Shown: piece after piece, positions 1 through 9,713 of the stretch
How positions within the stretch are numbered: position 1 is the stretch's first letter
How the letters are laid out: the number at the start of each line of letters is the position of its first letter
Origin: Lactuca virosa
Taxonomy: Eukaryota > Streptophyta > Magnoliopsida > Asterales > Asteraceae
NCBI GenBank assembly: GCA_928212115.1
Contig: CAKMRJ010005634.1
Span: 264,204,143-264,268,142, forward strand
Length of the DNA stretch: 64,000 nucleotides
Direction of reading: 5' to 3'
Made by a program: the position numbers and the translations under genes
Notes under the pieces: generated by a model
Databases searched by the model: none
Told to the model about the DNA's origin: nothing
Seen by the model: only the letters and a program-made list of their open reading frames with translations

Positions 1-1694
1 ATTCGATTATGATTACGACATCCTCTTCATAGTCAGTTTTGAAAACATGGCAAATAAAAATATTGTAGCAAAAGACTGGTCTAGAATCATGTCTTTATGT
101 GCGACATCATGAATCGTGTACCATTTGCTTTGGGTACAGGATCGATTGCATGTGCTATAATATTGTTGTCATTTCTAAATTTTTCCAATGCTCAGAGGCA
201 TTAAGAAGGGAAAAGGTCTAGAATTGGATATGACTAAAATGATTAAGCAATTGTCGAGGACAATCTGAGGTTTACCAAAGATTGGTTTACTCAGGACAGT
301 TGGAAGTATAGTGCTAATTTTGGAAGGACCATATTGAAATATTCTGAAAAGAGGCATCTCTTATTCAGAAGTGATAGTCAAAATGAGAATATGGAGTTGT
401 CTCCATAGGTGGAAGTTACCTGTGTAAGATTAGAAAACTTAATGCAAGAAGCATGTCCAAAGCAATGTACTTTGAATATGGACTTGTTCCATGGAGTTGA
501 TCTCCATTGGAATACCTTATAATGATTGTTGACAAGTCTTTGTGACTTTGTACATATTCATTACAGGAGGGTCAGTGCATATAAGTTTAAAATCTAAACA
601 GATTTCGATAAATGATAGGAATTTGAAATTCTCACATTTTTCGATAAGGATTTGGGAGTGTGAATTAGAATCATTGAATTATGTTCAATTGGTTTATTTC
701 ACAAAGTAAGGATCATAGACAAACATAGAGTGCATACTTGGAGTATGGCAAAGCTATTGCTTAAGAAAAACATAGTGTACATGCTTGGAGCATGGGACAA
801 CTAGTGTTTTTAATTCAAGTATAAAGTTGATAAAACCGAAACAATGAAATAATGAGTAATCAGTATGGTGATAAATAAAAGTGTTTATTTATATTCATAG
901 GGTTTGATACCATATTTGATTCATTTATTCTTGTGTTTCACTTTGCATGTTTTTGACTTCCAGAATAAACTAAGTCTCTCTTCCTGAATGATTAAGTTAT
1001 GCAACCATCCACAGTCGGTCATATGTTGGAAGTAGATATGAATCAAGACTGTCATGGGTTGGTTTGTAGAGGTCCAAGTTGGTGGACAAAGTGGTGCTAC
1101 AACACTCATGAGTGCTCATAAGTTCTGAGTATTGGATTCAACCCGTGCTCATTTGAATCACTTCATGGATTTTATCACGAGTGATCATGAGACGATAATA
1201 TCTTATATTCTTCAAACCTAGAGATATGAGTTGTTACTATGAGTTGGTTATACATTGATTTCACGAAAACGCATTGGTAACTCGATGTTATAAAAACGTG
1301 CCTTTGTGTATGATTCAACAAGTAGTAGAACAAGCCATATGAGTCGAAGTTTATCCATTCCTTTTACCTTCGGGATAAAAAGCGATATATGTGGCCCCTC
1401 GATGATTTAGCGATGACACATGTGAGTGCTTGGCCAAGCCAGGACTGATTTGATTTGTTCAATCAGTCAGTCATCATAAATCGAAAATCGAGAAACAACA
1501 ATGGACAGAGAGAATGATTATAATCCATGTCTCAGTCCATATGATATCTAGAATGGAGGAATATATGATCCCTTATCTAATGGACAAGTCATTGACAAGG
1601 TCAGAGTTCGCCAGCGGCTTTAAGAGCTACGATTGCCAGTTAGGTTTTGAAGTCATACTCAATAATAGTTTTAGACTATATCCAAGTGGGAGAC
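1..1694 (+). mobile_element. Element A: 3' internal non-coding part of a Copia-type LTR retrotransposon
   Basis: Non-coding DNA lying upstream of a 3' LTR on the plus strand. It is closely similar, in opposite orientation, to 62488-64000 and to much of 29969-31640, which are the same part of elements G and H. The left end of the element lies outside the window. No ORF here looks real; the 68-aa ORF at 1514-1720 lies across the LTR junction and is chance. The stretch ends in a polypurine tract, AAGTGGGAGAC, at 1684-1694. It starts inside a degraded copy of the hairpin found twice in H (1-33). Shared, well-conserved non-coding sequence in three copies points to an unusually long 3' untranslated part of this family. 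Confidence 0.8.
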
Positions 1695-2440
1695 TGGGTG
1701 GATTATGTCTAAGTCCATAACTATATTTGGTATGTACTTGACCCGACCCGGCAGGTCCATTTGGGTTGCACTTCACCGGCATAATTTATATGGATAGTCT
1801 TTTGAGAATAGTATATTTATGATTTATATTAATATATTATAAGTTAATATATTAATATGGAATCATATTATTTAATTAGTATTGAGAAAGAATTAATTTA
1901 TAATTAATTAAGTGATCAAAAAGAACTAATTAAATATGGACTCTTATATATATGGAATGGGCCAAGTTCATTTAGGTTGGGCTAAGCTTTCATGGATGGT
2001 CCATGGAGCTTTTAACCCATGGATCCTATGTAAATGAAGGTCATGGGTATTAGGTTTTACATGGATGTAACCCTAATCCTCCATAATATATAAAGGGGTC
2101 ATTGGCTCACAAAATGGCACAAGGTGTGAAAATAAGAGTGGGCCGATTTTAGTGTGCATACATATTCTCTCAAGTTCTTCCAAGGTGTTTTGATGATTTG
2201 TGATTCCATTTGAGGCTTCCACACTATTGGGGCTAAGCTCTTAAAGCTTGAAGACATCAAGCTACATCAAAAGGTATGTCATCTAAATAGAACTTTGTAG
2301 TATAGGTGCTTCATAATATGCTAGTTAGGATGAAACCTTGGAATAGTTAATATTTGCATGTATAATAGAGAAAACATAGATCCAAGGTTTATAGGGTTGC
2401 ATGTACACCATAGGAGTGTTAGAATGCTCAAAACCCAACA
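1695..2440 (+). repeat. Element A 3' LTR
   Basis: The LTR begins after the polypurine tract with a mutated TGTTGGATTA-type start (here TGGGTGGATTA) and ends AATGCTCAAAACCCAACA at 2440. Its length, about 746 bp, matches the LTRs of G (61735-62487) and H (29208-29968). A TATA box, TATATAAAG, lies at 2087-2095 and marks the U3/R part, confirming plus-strand transcription. Two bases (GG) separate its end from element B. Boundaries are firm at the right and good at the left. Confidence 0.85.
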
Positions 2441-2442
2441 GG

Positions 2443-2858
2443 TGTAAGTCCCCAAAATGCTTGAGTATCAATCTGATCCGTTTGATGGTGCGGAATCCCA
2501 ATCAAACGGATGATGTCAGATAAAATAAAAGAGAAGAAGAAGAAGAATATGATGAATCTATGTATGAGTTGATTAGAATGAAGATCCAGATACAAGAGAT
2601 TCACACACACAAAACTTCTCTCTAGTTTCTCTCTCTAGAACACCTTGGGTTTCACACACTTAAGCTCTCCTCCTTTTTGGCCTTACATGCACTCCTCACC
2701 CTATATATATGATACATGGACCGTGAACAGGTTCACGGCCGTAAACCTGTTCACGGCCGTAAACACGTATACGACCGTAAACACTAAGATGTTTACAGTC
2801 CAAGACACAAAAATACATTTTCCTAGAAAAGTAAGTATAACCAATTTTTGACCCAACA
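2443..2858 (-). repeat. Element B 3' LTR
   Basis: On the plus strand it runs from TGTAAGTCCCC to GACCCAACA. It pairs with 7531-7952, with only scattered differences. Read on the minus strand it starts TGTTGGGTC right after the polypurine tract at 2859-2870. A TATA-like CATATATATAGG (minus strand) lies near 2700-2711. Just upstream of it, at 2721-2783, is a cluster of GTTCACGGCCGTAAAC-type repeats. Confidence 0.9.
2721..2783. promoter_or_regulatory. Cluster of GTTCACGGCCGTAAAC quasi-palindromes
   Basis: Three close or partial copies of a CG-centred quasi-palindrome (core ACGGCCGT or ACGACCGT) lie immediately upstream of the minus-strand TATA box of the LTR. The other LTR has the same cluster at 7807-7853. 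A related motif, GTTCACGGCC, is repeated in the unrelated Gypsy LTR of D. The position is typical of a U3 enhancer or protein-binding array; this function is inferred. Confidence 0.55.
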
Positions 2859-2870
2859 ATCTCCCCCTTG
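2859..2870 (-). promoter_or_regulatory. Element B polypurine tract
   Basis: Read on the minus strand this is AAGGGGGAGAT directly before the 3' LTR start. It is the usual primer site for plus-strand DNA synthesis in Copia elements. Confidence 0.85.
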
Positions 2871-5170
2871 GTTTATAGCTTTCTTTCTAACTGACCCAAT
2901 AAACTCCCCCAAAGTAGCTGGCTTTTCTTGTTAATCTTCATTGGGAGCTGGCTTCAGCGTTAATCTTCGATTCTTCACAGCTTCAAGATGACTTGATGAA
3001 TCTTCAATGAATGACTTCATCTTGCGCAGTTGGGCTTTTCTTCAAGATTTGGCTTTGAACGCACGTTGGGTGAGGAGGCTTCTTGAAAAGATTCTTGGAA
3101 AATAGCGCTTGCAGCTTGAGAATCTTCAAAGAGAATATCAGAGAGAACTAATCTTCTAGATCACTTCAGCAGGTTCATAGATAGCAGCAGACTGATTGAG
3201 GAGACTTCAATGCAATCCGTCACATAATCTTCAATTGCAGCTTCACCTTGCTTCTGGGGTTGAAGGATTGAATGTTGAAAGAATAATCTTCATTTCTTGC
3301 TCCTTTGAATGAGAATTCTTCGATGCTCACGGATGAAGCCTTGGCTCAGAAATATCGATACAGTCTCCATGAGTCTCATCTACACCTGAATTCACTTTTC
3401 AAGACAAAACAAAACTAAAAGAAAGCTTAGCACACAATAATTTTGGATTTTTCATATTTTTTGAAAAAGAAATAAAACAGAAATAACACTACTTTTGAAT
3501 TTTTTTAATTTTCTGATTTTTGTTTGGTTTTTAAAATTTTGAATTCTCCCCTGATATTTAAATTAGAAGAAAACTATGAACAAATTTAACAAAAATAAAA
3601 TGATATCTAACTTTAAGAGTGATTTGGGATCAAAGTTTTTAGACAGCCTTTATCCGTTTATCAGTACCTCTCCCTTCATGAATAGATCTGGTCAATCATC
3701 GGTATTGTGGTCCACTTAAAAAGGAAAGATTGTGACAAAATTAGGACATAATATAAGTGACAAGACAATGTGATGCTATGTTCCTAGATAATATTCCTTA
3801 AGGACCATTCAGCTGACAACGACCAAAGATATTGTTGTCCACCTAAATTGAGCAGCGAGATCTACAGACAACCTAGTGATTGTTTAATTTTAAATGTACT
3901 AGAACATGTTTCCCACTTCCTGACATACCCCAATAATCAGGAACTTCCAAAGTACTCCGTACTTTAGGTGAGCAGACAATTATTATGAGAGAAGTCAGAT
4001 TTAGAATGCATATGCTATACACCCAGGTCGGATCTCTTCCAATCTCGCAGAGGGTGAAACATATGACTAACCAGATTTAGAGGGATTGAGAAGTAGAATG
4101 GTGCATATGTTGTGTACCAGGTCGGATGGTTAATCACGCAAAGGAGACAACATATGGCTAACAGGCAGGAAGAATCGCATAGATAGAAGATTTATAGAAA
4201 TAGAGTTGCATATGTTGCAATCCAAGTCAGATGTATTTCAATCACGCAGAGGAGGCAACATATGACTAACAGAAAGAAAGCAAGAAAATAATTTCCTACA
4301 GACCTACTTTATCGGAATTCCCCAGTCGCCCCATCAGTACCGGAATTAAGGACAGAGTCCGTACATCGAGGAAGAGTTAAACAACAGTTCTAGATACGAA
4401 TTACTTTAATGTGACCAGTGGATTATCATGTATATCTCCCTGCTCAACCTATCTGAGCGTCGTATTTTTAGGCTAAATGGATCTATCTAGGTCAAGATTT
4501 TTCAAGTCTCTAGATTCCTTAAGTTCATTAATACCTAGTCAAGTCCATTTTAATCTCTCATGCCTACGAGCGCATCGAACACAGAGCCTAGACAATTCAG
4601 ATTCAGTCCCTTACACAGATTCAGATTGTCTGTTATCACATGATTATATCACTTCCCTACACATCACTTGCAAGCACATTCCATTAACAACATATTTTTA
4701 GATTTTTTGATTTTTTTTAATGTTTTTGGATTTTTTAAAGTTTTCTAATTTTTGTTTTGTTTTTATTTCTCCCCCTAAATTTGTGCATAGGAGAGAAACG
4801 AAAGTAAATGAATAAATTTAAACTATCCTAAAATAAAAATTAGTCTTTAAAGCGAATCAGCTTAAGAAAAACTCAGGAGTATCGAGAAGAAAACTCAAAC
4901 CGTAAGTCACCGATTGAATTTGCATCCAGAAGGTCTGAGAACAGCACGCATAATCTCAGAAAAGATCCAAAAATTCTTCATGTCATTAAGCACTGACCCC
5001 ATGAGTGATCCCTTCCTTTCTTCCTTTCCCTCAAAGGATACATACTCTCAAACAATGTTCTGAGTGTTGTACAGTTGAGAGATGCCTCCTATCATGTACC
5101 TGGAACAGCCACTACCAACAAACCGAAGTCTGAAGATATGCCTCCATAGCTGCTCCGACACCGAGCGGGA
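2871..5170 (-). other. Element B 3' non-coding region (2.3 kb)
   Basis: No supported ORF on either strand; the 74-aa ORF at 4477-4701 has no recognisable features. The right part (3660-4300) contains repeated, foldable units, including a three-copy hairpin array at 4008-4264. A long untranslated segment between gag and 3' LTR, where pol would be in a complete element, fits a large non-autonomous derivative. Confidence 0.7.
4008..4264. repeat. Three tandem hairpins with CATATG-type stems
   Basis: Units at 4008-4065, 4103-4156 and 4208-4264 are spaced about 95-105 bp apart. Each is bounded by inverted arms: CATATG/CATATG, CATATGTTG/CAACATATG and GCATATGTTGC/GCAACATATG. Each interior holds an AGGTCGGAT-like block and a TC(A/T)CGCA(A/G)AGG block. 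The third unit has the longest perfect arms. The arrangement looks like a repeated structured element rather than simple satellite DNA. Confidence 0.65.
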
Positions 5171-6638
5171 TTAGTTGGTCTTTGGAACCCAGTCCATTTT
5201 GAAACTTGGTTGACCTTTATCATCTTCATATTGTACTCTCTCCCAAGACATATCCTTCTTATCACAAACAGAAGATGTAGAAATATTAGAAGCATTAGGA
5301 GATTTGGGAGACTGGACCTTTGGTACCCATTTGTAGTTGGGTTTAACCCATTTCTTTTTCGAGTGGATGGGTGCCTCGGCACTTGATTTTGAACTTGATG
5401 TTGTCCGTTGAGATGAATTTGATTTTGGCTTCGCTGGAGCATCTCTTGGATTGGACTTCTGGGCCGGCATTCCCTTCTTACCCTTGGGATTTTGATTCTT
5501 GGCCTTGTGGGTTTGATTCTTGGCCTTCTAGGCATTCCAGTCGCCATTGTCTGAATGTGACCTTGAGGGGTTTCTTTTGGAAAATCTCCCTCTTGGCGCG
5601 TTCTGCCACCCTTGTGCGTAGTAGGGAACGTACACACGATTTGGACAATTTCTGGCAATGTGTCCAGGTGTTCCACAGTGAAAGCAAGTCTGCTTCTTCA
5701 CGTAGGAGTTGTTTCTTCCTGCCCCTGGTGGCGTATCCTTGCCTCGTCTCTGATTGTTCCCACAAGCACACTTGCAGCAAGTCGGCTGTTTCACTTGATT
5801 TGGTGGCATGTACTTCTCAACAGCAGGTTGATCAGAAGCAATGGAGTTCGAAGCAACAGATTCAGAGTTCAAGGAGACATTGGTTTGTTCAACAGTTTTC
5901 TCCTTGTTCTCATCTTCCGTTACTTTACCTGCACAAGAAGTAGAAGCATTAGAATCGTTCAGCTTAACACTTTCTGGCGTATCCACGTCAGAATTATCAA
6001 AGATATCATCAAATATATCAAAAAAAATTTAAGTCTTTAGACTTTGACATAGTTTTATTATCAGACACACTCTCTTCAGCTGCTTGCTTTGATTGACTTA
6101 AAGATTTATCTACATGGGAAGTAGAAACATTAGTATTTTCAACATTAACGGTACCACCTGACACAAATCCATACTTGAGAAATGGCTCTCTATCCATCTC
6201 CTCTTTTGACAAAGGGACATTAGTATAAGTATGATTAAAAGGAGGAGGCACTTTGTCATAACCTAAGCCTTTGGACTGATTCTGTTTAAATTTCAAATTG
6301 GTTTCAATCATTGATGCAACTACTTCACTTGACACATCAAATTTTCTAAAAGTAAAATCTGCATTTTCAAATTTGTTTTTCAATGTGTCAAGCTCAGCAG
6401 GTACCTCAGCAAGTTGTTCAGTTACATATCTATAATGTGTACTCTTAATACGATACTCTTCCTGAAATTTTCTAAAGTCTTTGGTTTTAGCTTCTAATTC
6501 AGCCTTCAGGGGTTTCTGTCCTTTCCTAAGTTGATACATTTCGTATTTTAGGTCCTCGTTCTCTCTACGAAGTAATTCATAATGTTCACGTAAATTCTCC
6601 AAGGAAAGTTCATTGACATTGATGTTTGAAGAACTCAT
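5171..6638 (-). pseudogene. Element B gag-like protein (coiled coil plus zinc knuckle), broken
   Basis: Starts at an ATG at 6638 (MSSSNINVNEL). The first ~100 residues are charged and heptad-like, suggesting a coiled coil. A middle section contains VPPPFNHTYTNVPLSKEEM, a pattern I recognise from Sirevirus gag. A single CCHC zinc knuckle, CFHCGTPGHIARNCP, follows near 5660-5700. The protein ends WVPKTN, comparable to the gag end of element C (WMPKLTV). It lacks the usual N-terminal UBN2-type gag domain. The reading frame is broken by a frameshift near 6010-6020 in an A-run and by one in-frame TAG at about 5528. It would package RNA if intact; the family call is good, activity unlikely. Confidence 0.8.
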
Positions 6639-6660
6639 TGTTTACCAAAAATATGCCCTT

Positions 6661-6870
6661 TGACTAGAAACTCAAAAGTCAACCTCAAAAGTCAAATTTT
6701 AAAAAGTCAAACTTAAAAGTCAAACTTAAAAAGTCAAACTTAAAAGTCAAACCGAAAAGCTAAAATTGAAAATTTAAAGGTTAAACGAGAAATCAAAGTT
6801 TAAAGTCAAAGGTCAAACTTGAAAGTCAAAGTCAAAATTTTAAGTAAAAAGTCAAAATTAAATGTCAAAA
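6661..6870. repeat. AAAGTCAAACTT minisatellite
   Basis: At least ten imperfect units built on AAAGTCAAA with TTAAA or TTGAAA spacers follow one another with a period of about 12-16 bp. It lies just upstream of the gag start of element B. Confidence 0.8.
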
Positions 6871-7005
6871 TTTAAAAACTAAAATTTTTGGTTGAAAATG
6901 GAATTTTAAAATAAAAGATTTTGAATTTTGGGCTGAAATTGACAATTTTGCGAAAATAGATGCGAAAAGGAGTGTTTTTGAATTAAAATCGAGGGGAATG
7001 GAACA

Positions 7006-7081
7006 AGAAGCTTGGTAGATCAACTGGTAAGCCGCCTGCTTGTAGACTTAAGGGACCCGGGTTCGAATCTCGGCACCCCCA
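7006..7081 (+). other. tRNA-like sequence (possible SINE head), antisense within element B
   Basis: A B-box-like GGTTCGAATCT at 7060-7070 sits in a pairing T-arm (CCGGG...CTCGG). It is preceded by an A-box-like GGTAGATCAACTGG at about 7013-7026 and a TGTAGAC block (7041-7047) resembling a tRNA-Tyr anticodon loop. No matching 7-bp acceptor stem is visible at the 5' side, so this is not a functional tRNA gene. It runs opposite to the element's transcript. It is most simply a captured tRNA fragment or SINE head carrying internal Pol III promoter boxes. Confidence 0.6.
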
Positions 7082-7516
7082 CTTCCGTTTCCAATTTTTA
7101 AGTACGATGCGAGGATGCTGCTGCGAAGCGAGATGCGAGGACGAGGTGCGAGAACGAAGCGAAGATGCTGGACCGTACATGAGACCGAGGTGCGAACCGG
7201 AAACACTGCTGGACCGCAAACCACCGAGGACCGCAAACTCTGACCGTACACGTGCGAGGACCGGCCGTAAACCTCGGACCGTAAACCTCGGAAACCCTAG
7301 CTGCTGACCGTACACGCCACCCCCTCGCTGGTTACGACCAAAAACAACGTTTTTTCACACTTCTTGCTCCAAAACTCGATCAAAAACTCGTTTTTATCAA
7401 AAACGCGAAGAGCAAACCCCCCTTATTTTTCAGAGATCTATCCAAAAACGCAGAAATCCTTAAAAAATAAGATCAAATAAGCTCCAGATCTGACCAAAAT
7501 GATTGATACAATCCAA

Positions 7517-7528
7517 GCTCTGATACCA
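7517..7528 (-). promoter_or_regulatory. Element B primer binding site
   Basis: Reads TGGTATCAGAGC on the minus strand, complementary to the 3' end of plant initiator tRNA-Met. It lies 2 bp inside the 5' LTR and so fixes the orientation of element B. Confidence 0.9.
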
Positions 7529-7530
7529 AT

Positions 7531-7952
7531 TGTAAGTCCCCAAAATGCTTGAGTATCAATCAGATCCGTTTGATGGTGCGGAATCCCAATCAACGGATGA
7601 TGTCAGATAAAATAGAAGAGAAGAAGAAGAAGAATATGATGAATCTATGTATGAATTGATTAGAATGAAGATCCAGATACAAGAGATTCACACACACAAA
7701 ACTTCTCTCTAGTTTCTCTCTCTAGAACATCTTGGGTTTCACACACTTAAGCTCTCCTCCTTTTTGGCCTTACATGCACTCCTCACCCTATATATATGAT
7801 ACATGGGCCGTGAATAGGTTCACGGCCGTAAACCTGTTTACGGCCGTAAACACACAACAGTAAACACGTATACACCAAGGTGTTTACGGTCCAAGACACA
7901 AAAATACATTTTCCTAGAAAAGTAAAGTATAAACCATATTTTTGACCAAACA
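7531..7952 (-). repeat. Element B 5' LTR
   Basis: Plus-strand sequence TGTAAGTCCCC to TTGACCAAACA, 422 bp, matching 2443-2858 throughout including the TATA and the palindrome cluster (7807-7853). Its outer end joins directly to the coding sequence of element C's envelope-like ORF. Confidence 0.9.
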
Positions 7953-8928
7953 GTAGGCGTCTGATTGGTCCAAAAATAGACTGATCTTTAGAAGGAGTGT
8001 ACCTTTTGAGATCACGGGTGACGAAAAAGTTGATGTCGTTGCCCATACTGATCTTGGCGTCTGAATGAAGGTCTGAAATGCAGAGAGCCCAAAACCTTGC
8101 AAAGGTAAGCTTGGTTGGGTTTTCCTTTGGGTTCTCCTTAGGGATGTACTGAAGAAAATCATCCCAAAGAATTTGACCGTAGTTAACATCGTGGCCTGAA
8201 AAGATGCTCCATATGAGCTCAAGAAGTTTGAGGCCCATGTTGTCGATGCCTCCGGTTCGTCCTGAAAGGCTGCGGATCACGTAGTGGTACACAAACTGCC
8301 ATACCGCAGGCAGTTGGTTCTTCTTGAACTCTCCAATGCCCTTGATTTGCTTCTAGTATCCCATTTGATACAGTGTGGAGGTGATGTTTGTGACGCTGGG
8401 TGAGAAGAACTTTGTCGAAGGATGTACCTGTAAGTTGATTGAAGCAAGAAACTTGTCTTTGGTCAAGATGACCAAAGAATCATCTACTAAGTTCAAATGA
8501 ACTTCTTGAAGGTTGTTGAGGAGACAATATGCAGAAAAGGCACACTTGAACAATGTGGAGATGGGAACCACATCAGTGAAAGCGTCGAAAGGTCCAAACA
8601 GAGGATGATTGGAGATGAACTTGATCATGAGGCGAATCGAGTCATTGTATGAAGAGTGTTCATCGAAGATTGCCTTAAAATTCCTAGATGCAATGGTAGG
8701 CGATTGGTTTCGAGTAGCAGAATCGGAACCAGTGGGTTGAACAGAGGCTGAGGCTTTTGATTGTTTCTTGGAGATTCCTGATTTCACCATTTTGAAAAGG
8801 GTTGAAGAACTTGCAGAAAAAAAACTTGAGTTGCAAAGGGGAAGAAGATGAAGTTGTTCGTCTTGAGGGATCAGAGAGCGTAAAGCTTTCTTGGAGAAGA
8901 AAAAAGGTTTTATAGTGGCGGATTCCAA
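7953..8928 (-). pseudogene. Element C downstream ORF (candidate Sirevirus envelope-like protein), truncated
   Basis: An ORF starting at 8928 (MESATIKPFFF) and continuing in the same frame past one in-frame TAG at 8353-8355 until it is cut at 7953 by element B. A short basic stretch near residue 50 is followed by a globular-looking region; I see no strong transmembrane helix in the part present. Sireviruses such as SIRE1 carry an extra ORF downstream of pol that is called envelope-like, and the position fits. Unlike SIRE1 it is neither in frame with nor adjacent to pol. The family identity is by position only. Confidence 0.55.
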
Positions 8929-9713
8929 AAGTTATTGTTTTTACCCTAAAAAGTTATTAAGGGTAAAAACAAATATTTAAAAAAAACATTATCAGCCACA
9001 AATTCGTTTTAACAAAAGGTTATTTTTTTGTTCATTTTCGAAAAAAAGAGCATTTAATGAAATGTCAGGCTCAACACCCCATGTCTGCTGAACGTGTGGT
9101 GAGGGGTGCCAAACCGTTGAATAAAGGTGGAATTTGTAACGGATTTGAAGCTTTGGGGTAAGTGGAAAAGACAGTTTAAGGAAAAGATTTTCTAAAAAGA
9201 TTTCTTTTATTGGAAACGGATTTATTTTGGCATCACACCTAAAATAGGTCTGACAAAAGGTTTATTTGAAAAGAGAAACTGAAACAATCATATGCGACAA
9301 AACGAATATTTTTTGAGAATGTTTTTCTTATTTAATGAATGATCATTAAATAGCACACAATGTTTCAAGAATTTATGAAGAAGTTGAAAGTTCAATCACT
9401 GAGATTGCGGTTTGAAACTTCATTGCGGATTGAGACCTCATTGCGGTTTGGGACCTTATTGCGGATAAAGACTTCATTGCGGATGGGTGTTTAGACAACC
9501 GCAATAGGAGAAACTGAGAAGAACACTTGAAAACAATCAGAAATAACAATTAATAAGGACCCTTGAAATATAAGTATGATATATGGTTACGGTATATACG
9601 GTATATTACGGTACAAAAGATGTACTGCAGTATACAAGATATACCATAACTATGTAAGATAGATATATTTAGTTAGGACCGAAATGGTGACCAAGAGTGG
9701 TCTGTGGTACCTA
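8929..9713 (-). other. Element C spacer between pol and the downstream ORF
   Basis: No ORF. It contains a run of about five imperfect 18-20-bp repeats of the type ATTGCGGTTTGAGACCTC at 9407-9490, and a TACGGTATAT-type repeat at 9585-9650. Spacers of this kind in Sireviruses are known to hold conserved cis elements. Confidence 0.65.
9407..9490. repeat. ATTGCGG tandem repeat in element C spacer
   Basis: The phrase (A/T)TTGCGG followed by TTTGAGACCTC-like sequence occurs five times in about 84 bp. The word CTGCGG/TTGCGG is also repeated in C's LTR at 17062-17130, hinting at a shared regulatory word. Confidence 0.65.

Larger units (their letters stand above)
6639..7516 (-). other. Element B 5' leader
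   Basis: The 880 bp between primer site and gag start contain no gene. Two odd segments occupy it: an AAAGTCAAACTT-type minisatellite (6661-6870) and a tRNA-like sequence followed by GC-rich GCGAGGA and GGACCGTAAACC repeats (7006-7315). The GC-rich part contrasts sharply with the AT-rich surroundings. ORFs of about 67-110 aa in 6983-7315 are by-products of the tRNA-like and repeat sequence. Confidence 0.7.
2443..7952 (-). mobile_element. Element B: gag-only (non-autonomous) Copia-type retrotransposon
   Basis: A 5.5-kb element with two near-identical LTRs (2443-2858 and 7531-7952), a tRNA-Met type primer binding site and a polypurine tract, read on the minus strand. The only coding region is a gag-like ORF. 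There is no protease, integrase or reverse transcriptase, so it must have moved using enzymes of a related element; element C nearby encodes the right kind of gag and pol. It is inserted in the envelope-like ORF of C. The right flank is GTAGG; on the left only GG remains, because element A inserted at the boundary. Confidence 0.88.

Noticed and set aside
4477..4701. 74-aa Ser-rich ORF in B
   Set aside because: Wrong strand for the element and no motif; chance.
7006..7081. Functional tRNA-Tyr gene
   Set aside because: No matching acceptor stem at the 5' side and imperfect A box; kept only as tRNA-like.
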